Part shown: piece by piece, positions 28,495 through 37,588 of the stretch | Layout of the letters: every line of letters begins with the position of its first letter | Position numbering within the stretch: position 1 is the stretch's first letter | Source of the DNA: Anaerotignum faecicola | GTDB taxonomy: Bacteria; Bacillota; Clostridia; Lachnospirales; Anaerotignaceae | Direction: 5' to 3' | DNA length: 64,000 bases | NCBI GenBank assembly: GCA_024460105.1 | Contig: JANFXS010000006.1 | Coordinates: 62,001 to 126,000 of the forward strand | Notes under the pieces: model-generated | Database searches by the model: none | What the model saw: the letters and a program-made list of their open reading frames with translations, nothing else | What the model was told of the DNA's origin: nothing | Made by a program: the position numbers and the translations under genes

Positions 28495-30726
28495 ATGGGT
28501 AAGCAAAAAAGGTTCTATAAATATATGGCCTTGTTTTTTATTTGTTTTTTCGGACTTATAGTTATTGCGGCAGTAAGCGCGTACCATATGACGGGCCTGG
28601 TTGAGTATAATCTTATTACGGGCCTGAATGAAACAACAAAGCAAAGCGCCATTGCAGTAAAGCAGACGATTGAGAAAGATGTTGAAAATTTGGATATAAC
28701 AGCCAATGCAATAAGCGCTGTCGGAGGTCCTGAAAGCGATTCGGCAAAAACATTTGTTTTGGAGCAGGACTGGCTTGAAGAGGGGATGCGTATTGTTGTT
28801 TCTTCTTTGGATGGGAAAAGCTACTCAAGCGATGGATTTTTTGGGGACGTTGCGGTTGAAGAAATATTCAGAAAAGCCATAGGCGGGGAAACTATAATTT
28901 CCGACGCACGGAAATCTGTTATACAGCCTGACGGAAACGACGTAATTGTGATTATGACGCCGATATATGATGAAAATATTATAATCGGAACGGTTACGCT
29001 TGAATGCGATGTCGAACATTATAAGAAAATAATTCAAACTCCGGTTTTGGGTGGGGAAGGCAATATATACATAATCAAAAGCTCAGGAGAATTATTATTT
29101 TGGGATCGGGAAGAAGGGCGTGAACTCGGCGTTAATATGGAAAAGGATTTTACAGCCGGTGATTTTAAAGAGAATCAGCCGGAATTTTCCCGTATGGAGT
29201 CTGACATCAATTCCGGAATGGGCGGTTCAATTTATTACAGGGCTGGAAATGATAAAAGTTATTATGTGAGCTATCTGCCTTTGGAAGTAAACGACTGGTT
29301 TATTGTTAATCAAATTGATTCAAATATTTTAGACGGAAGAAAAGCAGAGTTGGTTACGGAAATAATATTGGTTGCGATTATTTCCGTTATGGTTACGTCA
29401 ATCCTGATTATCGCGCTTTTAAAAAGCAGAGAAAGCAAAAATAAAATTATGGAAAATATTGCGTTATATGACAGGCTTACGGGCCTTGCTAATTTTGAAT
29501 ATATTTCGCGAAGATATAAACAAATTATTGATAAAAGCGGTTGGTCATATCTGCTTTTTAGGATACCGGATTTTGATAAGGCGCACAGCATATTTGGAAA
29601 TGATGTAAGCGTTAGGATTTTGAGGGACGTGGCCGATATTTTGAAAAACTATGTTTCAGGCAAGGAAATTGCGGCCAGAATTTCGGAAGATTGTTTTGCG
29701 GTTTTATTTAAAGGTTCAAAGGATATGGTTTCAGGACGTATAGACGGGCTTTTTGAAAGGCTTTACAGTATTTCGGCAAACGACGGAAATATTGTTTATA
29801 ATTATCATTGTTCGTATGTGGGCGTTGCATTCTGCCTTGACGAAAACAGTGATTTTGCGAAAATTAATTATAAAGCTAATATGGTTATTGAAAAACAGCC
29901 TGATTCTGTTGGAATTAAATGGCATTGGTTTGACGAGAATGAAAGGATAAGCATAGATTTAAATACATCGCTTCTGCCGGAATTGTCAAGAGCAATACAA
30001 CATAAGGAATTTATACCGTATTTCCAGCCGCAGTATGACGCGAACACAAAAGAAGTTATCGGAGCTGAAGTGCTTGCAAGATGGAAACATCCCGAATATG
30101 GAATTTTAATGCCCGGTTCTTTTGTTCATTTAATGGAGGCCGGCGGCTGTGTGCTTGAACTCGACCTTTTAATGCTAGAACAGGCTTGTATCAGGATAAA
30201 TAAGTGGCTGTCGGAAGGGATTATGCCGGTTAGGCTTTCAGTTAATATTTCGAGGCTTAATTTACATCGCCGGGATCTCATTGACCGTATTTTAAATATT
30301 GTCAGGAAATATAACGTTCCGCCGAAACTTATAGTGCTTGAGCTTACGGAAACGTCTGTATATGATAACAGCGAGAAAGTTATAAACATTATAACAAGGC
30401 TTAAAAATGAAGGGTTTTTAATTTCGATCGATGATTTCGGAACGGGTTATTCATCTCTTGATATGTTAAGGGAAATACCTGCAGATGAAATAAAATTTGA
30501 TAGGAAATTCCTTATTAACTTTGAAGACGGCGCCCGTGGGAAAACTATATTCAGGCATATTATAAATATGGCCAAGGAACTGAACCTTGAAATTATATGT
30601 GAAGGCGTTGAAACACAAAAGCAATATGAAAATATTAAAGATATTGGCTGTGATTCTATACAAGGATTTTATTTCAGCGAACCTCTTGAGGATAGTGAAT
30701 TTGAAAAAATTATGTTGCCTCATTAA
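28495..30726 (+). CDS. membrane sensor with degenerate GGDEF and active-looking EAL domain
   Basis: 743 residues from ATG 28495 (GGGGAG just upstream). Order: membrane span about 9-30, extracellular Cache-like sensor to about 285, second span near 286-308, GGDEF-like domain 325-470, EAL domain 490-735. In the GGDEF part the signature is replaced by ISEDCF, so cyclase activity is unlikely. The EAL part keeps EVLARW, the metal-binding NIS, LELTET, IDDFGTGYSSL, the lysine in EIKFDRKF, EGVET and QGFYFSEPL, as expected for an active phosphodiesterase that cuts c-di-GMP. Probably a signal-gated c-di-GMP phosphodiesterase; the ligand is unknown. Confidence 0.9.
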   Translation: MGKQKRFYKYMALFFICFFGLIVIAAVSAYHMTGLVEYNLITGLNETTKQSAIAVKQTIEKDVENLDITANAISAVGGPESDSAKTFVLEQDWLEEGMRIVVSSLDGKSYSSDGFFGDVAVEEIFRKAIGGETIISDARKSVIQPDGNDVIVIMTPIYDENIIIGTVTLECDVEHYKKIIQTPVLGGEGNIYIIKSSGELLFWDREEGRELGVNMEKDFTAGDFKENQPEFSRMESDINSGMGGSIYYRAGNDKSYYVSYLPLEVNDWFIVNQIDSNILDGRKAELVTEIILVAIISVMVTSILIIALLKSRESKNKIMENIALYDRLTGLANFEYISRRYKQIIDKSGWSYLLFRIPDFDKAHSIFGNDVSVRILRDVADILKNYVSGKEIAARISEDCFAVLFKGSKDMVSGRIDGLFERLYSISANDGNIVYNYHCSYVGVAFCLDENSDFAKINYKANMVIEKQPDSVGIKWHWFDENERISIDLNTSLLPELSRAIQHKEFIPYFQPQYDANTKEVIGAEVLARWKHPEYGILMPGSFVHLMEAGGCVLELDLLMLEQACIRINKWLSEGIMPVRLSVNISRLNLHRRDLIDRILNIVRKYNVPPKLIVLELTETSVYDNSEKVINIITRLKNEGFLISIDDFGTGYSSLDMLREIPADEIKFDRKFLINFEDGARGKTIFRHIINMAKELNLEIICEGVETQKQYENIKDIGCDSIQGFYFSEPLEDSEFEKIMLPH

Positions 30727-30801
30727 ATATATGTATTTTTAGATATACAAAAATAAAAGCAATGTTTAAACAGCGAAAAAGTCTCTGGGCAACAGTTCTG
30801 T

Positions 30802-30848
30802 AAAATCCCGTTTGGCAGTATTTTATTTATGCTGCCAAACGGGATTTT
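30802..30848. terminator. strong bidirectional-type hairpin terminator
   Basis: AATCCCGTTTGGCAG / CTGCCAAACGGGATT, a 15-bp perfect stem with a 13-nt AT loop and TTTTAA after it. It separates the EAL gene from the SpoIID-like gene. Confidence 0.85.
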
Positions 30849-30868
30849 AAATTGATTTTTGAAAGTTT

Positions 30869-30898
30869 TTGACATATAATATTAGTCATTGATATTAC
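30869..30898 (+). promoter_or_regulatory. possible promoter of the SpoIID-like gene
   Basis: TTGACA (30869-30874), 18 bp, TATTAC (30893-30898). The -35 is perfect but the -10 is poor; a sporulation sigma factor could be used instead. Confidence 0.4.
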
Positions 30899-30913
30899 AG
30901 GGAGGACGCTTAA

Positions 30914-32554
30914 TTGAAAAAAAGAGGACTGATATTTTTTATATTTGCTTTTTTGATTGTTTATTCCGGCGTTTGCAGGGCTTATGATATGCCTGATTAC
31001 GTCAGAGTTGGGATTGAAAATGGATTTAAAGAGGTTTCTTCTGTGCCGATTGGAAATAATAATATTAAGATAGGAATTGGGCATGAAGGAGATTTCAGCG
31101 CGGAGGCCGAACTTTTGGCAGAGTCCTCTTTCAGCGTTAATGTTCCGTCAGGAAATATAATTGATGTTAACGAATTTTATGGAAGTTATGAAGATGCTTT
31201 GGACGCATGTGCGGATATAGAAAAACTTTGGGGATATGCGGCAGTACCCGCTTTCGTAGGGGAAGAGCTTTGGGGCGTTTATATATGCGGAGAGACTGAT
31301 GCAAAACGCGCCGCCGGCGACGTTGGAGGCAAAGTTATATCGGACACGTCGTCTGTAATGGTTTTAAAAGACGGGGGAAAAGATAAGATAGTGTTTAACG
31401 GCATATTCCCTCAGATTGCGGCGTCTGAAGGCAATACAACTGCAATAGGCTCCAGAAAATACAGAGGAGTTATTGAGTTTGGAAGGTATGGCGGCGGTAA
31501 TATAACGGCTGTAAATGTTTTAACAATGGACGAATATCTTTATGGCGTTGTACCTAGTGAAATGCCGTCCTCATGGGAAATTGAAGCTCTTAAGGCGCAG
31601 GCGGTTGCCGCAAGGACATATACGGCTTCATATATGGGACGTCATTCTTCATCAGGATATGACGTGTGCGACAACGTACATTGTCAGGCATATTTAGGAT
31701 ATGATCAGGAAAAAGAAACGACAAACAGGGCTGTCGATGAAACGAGCGGAGAAGGGGCATATTATGACGGCAAGCTTATTAACGCTGTATTTTTTGCTTC
31801 AAGCGGCGGAGCAACTGACGATGGAGTTAACGTATGGGTAAACGATCTGCCGTATTTAAAAGGGGTTCCCGAAATAAATGAAACTGGCGTAGGGGTTTGG
31901 ACACGCACATATACTGCAAGTGAAATGGAAAGTATACTTGCGGGGAAAGGTATAAATATAGGAAATATTATTGATATTGAAATAACTAAAACTTCCCAAT
32001 ACGGACGCGTATTAGAACTGACAATAACGGGAACAGAGGGAACTAAAAAGCTTGAGAAAGAAGAAACCAGGACTATCTTCAGCCAGACTTCTCAAGGAAG
32101 CCTTCCCAGCCGTATGTACACTGTAAATGGGCGCGGCGGTGCGGTTATTAAAGACGACGGTGGCGAAATAAGTACTCCAAATACGGACAGTTCGGCTGAA
32201 AATAAAGGCTCTCAAAGCGTTTATGTAAAGTCAAGTTCGGATATGGGTGAAATTGACTTTGACAATGCATACATAATGGGGGGAGGAAACAGCGAACTTG
32301 TCATAGGCCGAGAAGTTTCTGGAGTGCATGCTATCGGGAAAGGGAATGACATAACGGAAATAGAGGGCATATCTGAAATTACGGTTAATGACACACAGAC
32401 TTTTACTGCCGCCGACGATAAATTTATATTTGAAGGAAAGGGCAACGGGCATGGCGTAGGTATGAGCCAGTACGGTGCAAACGGTATGGCGGCTATAGGA
32501 TATAAGTATGACGAAATATTAAAATATTATTATACAGGCATCACTGTAGAATAA
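30914..32554 (+). CDS. exported SpoIID/LytB domain protein
   Basis: 546 residues, TTG start at 30914 with GGAGG at 30901-30905. Signal peptide ([22 protein letters not shown]). The SpoIID/LytB domain begins near residue 190 ([10 protein letters not shown]) and contains the diagnostic [21 protein letters not shown] and [13 protein letters not shown] near 208-240; it ends with [19 protein letters not shown] near 512-530. SpoIID is a lytic transglycosylase acting on peptide stems during engulfment; LytB-type proteins modify wall lytic enzymes. An insert of about 100 residues separates the two halves. The gene is longer than spoIID (about 340 residues), so a LytB-like or second paralogue is more likely than SpoIID itself. 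queA follows after 20 bp. Confidence 0.85.
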   Translation: MKKRGLIFFIFAFLIVYSGVCRAYDMPDYVRVGIENGFKEVSSVPIGNNNIKIGIGHEGDFSAEAELLAESSFSVNVPSGNIIDVNEFYGSYEDALDACADIEKLWGYAAVPAFVGEELWGVYICGETDAKRAAGDVGGKVISDTSSVMVLKDGGKDKIVFNGIFPQIAASEGNTTAIGSRKYRGVIEFGRYGGGNITAVNVLTMDEYLYGVVPSEMPSSWEIEALKAQAVAARTYTASYMGRHSSSGYDVCDNVHCQAYLGYDQEKETTNRAVDETSGEGAYYDGKLINAVFFASSGGATDDGVNVWVNDLPYLKGVPEINETGVGVWTRTYTASEMESILAGKGINIGNIIDIEITKTSQYGRVLELTITGTEGTKKLEKEETRTIFSQTSQGSLPSRMYTVNGRGGAVIKDDGGEISTPNTDSSAENKGSQSVYVKSSSDMGEIDFDNAYIMGGGNSELVIGREVSGVHAIGKGNDITEIEGISEITVNDTQTFTAADDKFIFEGKGNGHGVGMSQYGANGMAAIGYKYDEILKYYYTGITVE

Positions 32555-32574
32555 CAACTGATAGGGGATTTAAA

Positions 32575-33600
32575 ATGAAGACAAGCGATTTTAACTATTT
32601 CCTCCCGGAAGAATTAATTGCGCAGGAGCCCTTAAATGACAGAGCTTCTTCAAGGCTTATGGTAATGGACAGGCAAACGGGAGAAATAAAACATACTGTA
32701 TTTAAAAGTATAACACAATATTTGAAAAAGGGCGATTGCCTTGTTATAAACGATACTAAAGTGCTCCCGGCGAGGCTTATAGGCCGGCGGAAAAATACAG
32801 GCGCCAGAATCGAAGTGCTTTTGCTTGTAAGAAAAGGTATCGATACATGGGAAGTGTTGGTTTATCCCGGGAAAAAAGCTAAAATAGGAGATAAAATCGT
32901 ATTTGGCGAAGGGATGATGGAAGCAGAAGTCATTGACATTATAGAGGGCGGCAACAGGATTGTAAAGTTCAGTTATAAGGGCGTTTTTGAAACGGTACTT
33001 AACGAACTGGGAGAAATGCCTCTTCCGCCGTATATTACACATAAACTGAAAGATAAAGCAAGATACCAGACTGTTTATGCCGAACACGACGGTTCGGCGG
33101 CTGCACCGACCGCCGGACTGCATTTTACTCCTGAGCTTTTAAAAGAAATAGAAAATATGGGAGTTAAAATTGCCCGCGTTACGCTGCATGTTGGTCTTGG
33201 TACATTCAGGCCTGTTAAGGTGGAAGATGTTTTGGAACATGAAATGCACAGTGAATATTATGTTGTTGAGCAGGAGCAGGCAGATATTATAAATTCTGCA
33301 AAAAAAGCTGGGGGAAGGATTATTTCCGTAGGAACAACATCAACAAGGACATTGGAGTCGGTTGCCGATGAAAGCGGATTAATCCGGGCTGAAAGCGGTT
33401 GGACAAAAATATTTATATACCCGGGGTACAAATTTAAAGCCATAGACTGCCTTATAACTAATTTCCATTTGCCTGAGTCAACGCTTATTATGCTCGTTTC
33501 GGCGTTTGCGGGGAAAGAGCATGTGATGGAAGCATATAAAACTGCTGTTGAAGAAAAATATAGGTTTTTTAGCTTCGGGGACGCCATGTTTATCGTTTAG
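32575..33600 (+). CDS. queA: S-adenosylmethionine:tRNA ribosyltransferase-isomerase
   Basis: Transfers the ribosyl part of SAM to preQ1 in tRNA to make epoxyqueuosine. 341 residues, normal. Signature [15 protein letters not shown] near 6-20, [10 protein letters not shown] near 59-68, [16 protein letters not shown] near 174-189, [10 protein letters not shown] near 206-215 and C-terminal [15 protein letters not shown] near 304-318. It is co-oriented with and 20 bp from the SpoIID-like gene. The usual partner tgt does not follow. GGGGATTT precedes the ATG. Confidence 0.96.
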   Translation: MKTSDFNYFLPEELIAQEPLNDRASSRLMVMDRQTGEIKHTVFKSITQYLKKGDCLVINDTKVLPARLIGRRKNTGARIEVLLLVRKGIDTWEVLVYPGKKAKIGDKIVFGEGMMEAEVIDIIEGGNRIVKFSYKGVFETVLNELGEMPLPPYITHKLKDKARYQTVYAEHDGSAAAPTAGLHFTPELLKEIENMGVKIARVTLHVGLGTFRPVKVEDVLEHEMHSEYYVVEQEQADIINSAKKAGGRIISVGTTSTRTLESVADESGLIRAESGWTKIFIYPGYKFKAIDCLITNFHLPESTLIMLVSAFAGKEHVMEAYKTAVEEKYRFFSFGDAMFIV

Positions 33601-33790
33601 CGGCAGATTGTTTTAATAGTAAAAATATCTCCTGAAAACAGTTGCCATTATATAACAGGAATACTTTTTTATATGCGTATGGGGATGCCGTGACGAATAT
33701 AAAGTATCCGAATTTATATAGTTTCAATTATTATTGAGTTTTTTTGCATTTATACAGTTTACCATTTATTTATAAAAGCCTGAAAAATGG

Positions 33791-33829
33791 GCTGCTCCCT
33801 GACTTTATTAAACGGGAGCGGCTTTTTTT
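33791..33829 (+). terminator. intrinsic terminator after queA
   Basis: GCTGCTCCC / GGGAGCGGC stem with a 14-nt loop and TTTTTTT. The preceding 190 bp after queA show no other feature. Confidence 0.85.
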
Positions 33830-33885
33830 GTTATACTCCTTATACTGACAATTGTTTATGGAGTTTTAAATGTTTCATTAGTATA

Positions 33886-34048
33886 TAGCTTCGGTTTACA
33901 AGGGCACACACGCCTCACAAGGAAAATTTTCCGCATTTCGGCGTTGCATACGCTTGCCGCAGGAGCGGCTGTGCCTTGAACTGAAAAAAGTTTTTGCCTT
34001 GTGAGGCCGGAGAGTTAAAACCGTGTGCGCCATTGTAAATCGAAGCTA
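33886..34048 (+). mobile_element. MITE-like element, copy D, short form lacking arm 1
   Basis: Ends TAGCTTCGGTTTACAAGG and CATTGTAAATCGAAGCTA flank a core of only 159 bp between TA dinucleotides. Arm 2 is complete (CCTCACAAGGAAAATTTTCC ... TTTTTGCCTTGTGAGG) but arm 1 is missing: the sequence runs GGAGAGTTAAAACCGTGTG where longer copies carry the first arm. So each arm is a separable module. Confidence 0.85.
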
Positions 34049-34082
34049 TCCATTGGAATATATACGGAAGTTCCCGCGCCGT

Positions 34083-34099
34083 CTTGTAAACTGAAGCTG
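34083..34099 (+). repeat. orphan end of a MITE-like element
   Basis: CTTGTAAACTGAAGCTG, a near-perfect copy of the family's right end with no partner nearby, 35 bp beyond copy D. Probably the remnant of a deleted neighbour. Confidence 0.65.
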
Positions 34100-34218
34100 C
34101 CGGGAGGCAAAAATAAAAATTTGATATATTTTGAGATTATAATAGAAAATTTAGGCTTAGAATTTTTGGATATCCATATTGGATGATTGGGTTTTGAGAA
34201 TATCAAAACCTCTTTTTT

Positions 34219-34842
34219 TCAACCCCCAAGGGTTATTTCCTGTTTATTATACCAATTTATGGCGTCATCAATATGTTTGGAACTGAAATCGGGCCAAAAC
34301 TCGTCTATAAAATAAAAATCGGAATAAACTGACTGTAGTGGAAGAAATCCGGAAAGCCTTTTTCTGCCGCCCCATCGAATAACAAGATCCACTCTTGAAA
34401 CATCGCTTGATTTCAACGGCCCTTTTAAATTATCTTTGGCGTATCCGGTGTCCCATTCCCAACTGTAGTTTACAAGGAAATTAACTTTTATTCCTCCTTT
34501 ACCGAAAGTTTTTCGAGTTGTATATGGGATTAGCTCTTCCGGAAACATTTTTGAATTTGTATTGCCGAGGACAAGCAGTTCTGCATCCTCACCTGAAAGA
34601 AGTTTAACAGCGTCAACGCATGCTTTTGTAAAAGCCAGCCTTTGTTCTGTAGGGCGTTTTGTATTATCAACTGTAAAGCCGTAGTATGTCATTTCTTTAA
34701 TACCTTTATCTTTACAAATTTTGTAAAGTTCCAATCCGGGATTAAGGCCTTTATTATAACCGTCTTTTTTTTCAAGCCCGTTTTCAAGAGCCCATCTCCT
34801 GTTTCCGTCAGGGATTATTCCTATATGTTTAGGTATTCTCAT
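34219..34842 (-). CDS. short undecaprenyl-diphosphate-synthase-like protein
   Basis: cis-Prenyltransferase family. 207 residues, against about 230-260 for UppS. N-terminal IGIIPDGNRRWALENG matches the catalytic MDGNGRWA region (catalytic Asp kept, Met to Pro and Gly to Arg), and LVIRWGGRKRLSGFLPLQSVYSDFYFIDEFWPDF near 157-190 matches the C-terminal signature, with RTSGE changed to RWGGR. AAAGGATAAT precedes the ATG. It stands alone between two MITE-like elements and is not beside cdsA or frr as uppS normally is. Probably a paralogue rather than the main UppS; product unknown. Confidence 0.8.
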   Translation of the reverse strand: MRIPKHIGIIPDGNRRWALENGLEKKDGYNKGLNPGLELYKICKDKGIKEMTYYGFTVDNTKRPTEQRLAFTKACVDAVKLLSGEDAELLVLGNTNSKMFPEELIPYTTRKTFGKGGIKVNFLVNYSWEWDTGYAKDNLKGPLKSSDVSRVDLVIRWGGRKRLSGFLPLQSVYSDFYFIDEFWPDFSSKHIDDAINWYNKQEITLGG

Positions 34843-34910
34843 AATATTATCCTTTCATGTGTATTTATATATTATTATGGCAATAAATACAAATATTTAT
34901 AACCGACAAT

Positions 34911-35149
34911 TAGCTTCGGTTTATAAGGGCATATGCGCCACAAGAGGAGAAATTTTACGCATTTTTGTGCTGCATCCTCTTGCCGTAGAATCAACCGCGC
35001 CATTAACTGCAAAAAATTTTCCCTTGTGAGCGCGGGCGTTAGCGGCGTAAGAGCAAGGCAAATGAGCGCCGGAACAGCGGAAGGATTTAACATAGATATT
35101 GCGCCGCTAACGCCCGTTAAAACAGTGTGTGTCTTGTAAACTAAAGCTA
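34911..35149 (+). mobile_element. MITE-like element, copy E (arm 2 first)
   Basis: Ends TAGCTTCGGTTTATAAGG and CTTGTAAACTAAAGCTA, TA at both sides, 235-bp core. Arm 2 (CCACAAGAGGAGAAATTTT...AAAATTTTCCCTTGTGAG) comes first, then arm 1 (GGGCGTTAGCGGCG...CGCCGCTAACGCCC, a 14-bp perfect pairing). Same internal order as copy A. It lies in the promoter region between the divergent UppS-like and Cof genes. Confidence 0.88.
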
Positions 35150-35185
35150 AGCTTAACGGCATATATAGATTGACAATGATTTATG

Positions 35186-35194
35186 TGGTATAAT
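35186..35194 (+). promoter_or_regulatory. possible extended -10 promoter of the Cof-type gene
   Basis: TGGTATAAT at 35186-35194 gives a TGN-TATAAT extended -10. A TTGACA at 35170 is only 13 bp upstream, too close for a standard -35. It lies 37 bp downstream of copy E. Confidence 0.45.
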
Positions 35195-35231
35195 AATCAA
35201 TAAACAATTTTACATAAAATTAGGTGATTGC

Positions 35232-36062
35232 ATGTACAAAATGGCTGTTTCCGATATTGACGGAACTTTGATCGGCAGTAACGGCAAACTTTCTGAAAAT
35301 ACAATTAAAACTATAAAGCGCCTTCAGGAAAAGGGGATAATTTTTACACTATGTACAGGACGAAATATAAGGAAAACTTTGCCTATTGCAAACGCGCTGG
35401 GAATAAAAGCTCCTTTTGTATGCATAGACGGAATACTTCTTTTCGATCCTGTAAAAAAAAGCCCGGTTTATAATATGAATTTAACTTATGAACAAGTTAA
35501 GTATCTTGTTGAATTAGGGATAGAATATAAGACGTTTATCGAAGTTTCGGACGGATTTAAATATTATAAGCATTTACCTGATAAGGATGCCGAAAAATAT
35601 GATTTCTTTAATAAGCATACGTTTTCAGGCAGAATAAAAAGCTATGCGGGAGGAATAAGGTATTTTAAAAATCCTGAAAAGCTGTGCTGCATTAAAGAAC
35701 CGATATACCAAGTTACGCTTGCATGTGAAAAAAGGCTTGCGGATGAAATATCCGATATAATAAGAAAAAGCGGAATCGGCGGCATAGAAGTACGCGACTT
35801 TATTTGGGACGGATATCTTTTTATAAATCGTAACGGCATGGGAAAGGCAAGGGGTGTTAAGATATTATGCGAATATTTCGGGGTAAGCCCCGATGAGGTT
35901 GTTGCATTCGGAGATGAAAACAACGATATAGACATGCTGGAGTTTGTCGGCATGGGTGTTGCGGTTGAAAATGCAGTTGAAAAGGTTAAAGCTGTTTCTG
36001 ATTTTATTACATTGTCTAATGACAACGACGGAGTCGCCTACGCCGTTAACAGATTTTTTTGA
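35232..36062 (+). CDS. Cof-type HAD-IIB family phosphatase
   Basis: 276 residues. HAD motif I VSDIDGTLIGSNG (Asp8, Asp10), motif II LCTGRN near 40, motif III lysine in NGMGKARGV near 198-206, motif IV GDENNDIDML near 223-232, and a type IIB cap between. Members dephosphorylate sugar phosphates, nucleotides or cofactor intermediates such as pyridoxal or thiamine phosphates; substrate cannot be told. Start follows AGGTGATTGC. It overlaps the open frame upstream of rarA and is probably co-transcribed with it. Confidence 0.9.
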   Translation: MYKMAVSDIDGTLIGSNGKLSENTIKTIKRLQEKGIIFTLCTGRNIRKTLPIANALGIKAPFVCIDGILLFDPVKKSPVYNMNLTYEQVKYLVELGIEYKTFIEVSDGFKYYKHLPDKDAEKYDFFNKHTFSGRIKSYAGGIRYFKNPEKLCCIKEPIYQVTLACEKRLADEISDIIRKSGIGGIEVRDFIWDGYLFINRNGMGKARGVKILCEYFGVSPDEVVAFGDENNDIDMLEFVGMGVAVENAVEKVKAVSDFITLSNDNDGVAYAVNRFF

Positions 36063-36076
36063 AAGGTTGGGTTGTT

Positions 36077-37396
36077 ATGGATTTATTTGAATACAGCATG
36101 CGGCAGAATATGAAAAAAGACGCTCCTCTTGCTGCCAAAATGCGCCCGTCAACGCTTGAGGAATTTGTCGGGCAGGAACATGTTGTCGGTAAGGGCAAAC
36201 TGCTTTACAGAGCCATAAAAGCTGACAAACTTAGCTCTATTATACTGTACGGCCCGCCGGGAACCGGTAAGACAACATTGGCAAAAATAATTGCAAACAC
36301 GACAAAAAGGCCGTTTTTGCAGATTAATGCGACAACCTCCGGCATTAAGGAGATTAAAGACGTGGTTTTAAAGGCCAAAGATAAGATGTCTGTTGACGGC
36401 GAGAAAACCATATTGTTTATAGACGAGATACACCGTTTCAATAAAACGCAGCAAGACGCCCTTCTTCCACACGTTGAAGAGGGAATTATAGTGTTAATAG
36501 GAGCTACAACCGAAAATCCGTATTTTGAAGTAAATAAAGCTTTAGTAAGCCGCAGCATAGTTTTTGAATTAAAGCAGCTTGAATCCGCCGATATAGAAAA
36601 ACTCATTTTAAGGGCTTTAAAAGATAGGGAAAGAGGATATGGATATTTTAAAGTCAATATTGAAGATAAAGCGTTAAAATTTCTTGCAGACGTATCAAAC
36701 GGAGATGCCAGAGCGGCGCTAAACGCAGTTGAACTGGCAGTTTTAACAACTGAAAAAGGAAAAGACGGCACAATTGATATAACAATCGGAGTTGCGCAGG
36801 AATGTATACAAAAGCGTGCTTTAAATTATGAAAAAGACGGCGATAATCATTATGATACGATTTCGGCATTTATAAAAAGTATGCGTGGGTCGGATCCTGA
36901 CGCCGCTTTGTATTATCTTGCAAAAATGATATATGCCGGTGAAGATCCGAGATTTATTGCAAGAAGGATTGTTATTTGCGCCAGCGAGGACGTCGGAAAT
37001 GCCGATCCACATGCCCTTCAGGTTGCAGTTGCGGCGGCAGAAGCGGTAAATTTTATAGGAATGCCGGAAGGCAGGATAATACTTGCACAAGCGGTTACAT
37101 ATATTGCGTGCGCGCCTAAAAGCAACGCCTCGTATATAGGTATTGATAGAGCTCTTGATGATGTTAAGAATGTTAAAATAAAAAGCGTGCCTTCACATTT
37201 AAGAGATCCGCATTACAGCGGAGCAAAGGAACTCGGGCACGGCGAAGGATATAAATATGTACATGAATACGAGGGACATTATGTAAAGCAGCAGTATCTT
37301 CCCGACGAACTTTTAGGCCGCGTATATTATGAGCCTTCGTCTAATGGAATTGAAATTAAAATAAAGGAGAGACTTGCAAGACTGCGCAATGTTTAA
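36077..37396 (+). CDS. rarA: replication-associated recombination ATPase RarA (MgsA)
   Basis: AAA+ clamp-loader-like ATPase that acts at stalled replication forks. 439 residues from ATG 36077 (GAAAGG ten bases upstream; the TTG at 36059 precedes that site). N-terminal PLAAKMRPSTLEEFVGQEH, Walker A YGPPGTGKTTLAKI near 53-66, Walker B LFIDEIHRFNKTQQD near 109-123, sensor 1 IGATTENPYFEVN near 134-146, and the C-terminal tetramerisation part with KSMRGSDPDAALYYLAKM near 263-280. Starts 14 bp after the Cof gene. Confidence 0.95.
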   Translation: MDLFEYSMRQNMKKDAPLAAKMRPSTLEEFVGQEHVVGKGKLLYRAIKADKLSSIILYGPPGTGKTTLAKIIANTTKRPFLQINATTSGIKEIKDVVLKAKDKMSVDGEKTILFIDEIHRFNKTQQDALLPHVEEGIIVLIGATTENPYFEVNKALVSRSIVFELKQLESADIEKLILRALKDRERGYGYFKVNIEDKALKFLADVSNGDARAALNAVELAVLTTEKGKDGTIDITIGVAQECIQKRALNYEKDGDNHYDTISAFIKSMRGSDPDAALYYLAKMIYAGEDPRFIARRIVICASEDVGNADPHALQVAVAAAEAVNFIGMPEGRIILAQAVTYIACAPKSNASYIGIDRALDDVKNVKIKSVPSHLRDPHYSGAKELGHGEGYKYVHEYEGHYVKQQYLPDELLGRVYYEPSSNGIEIKIKERLARLRNV

Positions 37397-37416
37397 AAAT
37401 GATACAAACGTATTAT

Positions 37417-37448
37417 GCTTTGAGGCTTATATGTCTCAAAGCTTTTTT
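37417..37448 (+). terminator. intrinsic terminator after rarA
   Basis: GCTTTGAG-GCTTATATGT-CTCAAAGC stem followed by TTTTTT. Confidence 0.85.
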
Positions 37449-37509
37449 ATGAATTTTAATTAAAATTATGTTTACATAAAATAAAAACTTTTAAGCGATT
37501 ATTTACAGC

Positions 37510-37544
37510 AAGTTCATATTAAGTTCAAAAATTGGGAATATAAT
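37510..37544 (+). promoter_or_regulatory. promoter with direct-repeat operator before htrA
   Basis: AAGTTCA occurs at 37510-37516 and 37521-37527, an 11-bp period (one helical turn), placed over the expected -35 of a TATAAT box at 37539-37544. The -35 itself is poor, which fits an activator-dependent promoter, as with response regulators that control htrA in other Firmicutes. The regulator is not identified. Confidence 0.5.
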
Positions 37545-37588
37545 TCAATACATAGATAAGAAGAAAGCAATATTAGGAGGTAGTTATT

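Noticed and set aside
35170-35194. TTGACA plus TATAAT as a standard promoter of the Cof gene
   Set aside because: Spacing is 13 bp, too short for sigma-A; only the extended -10 was kept.
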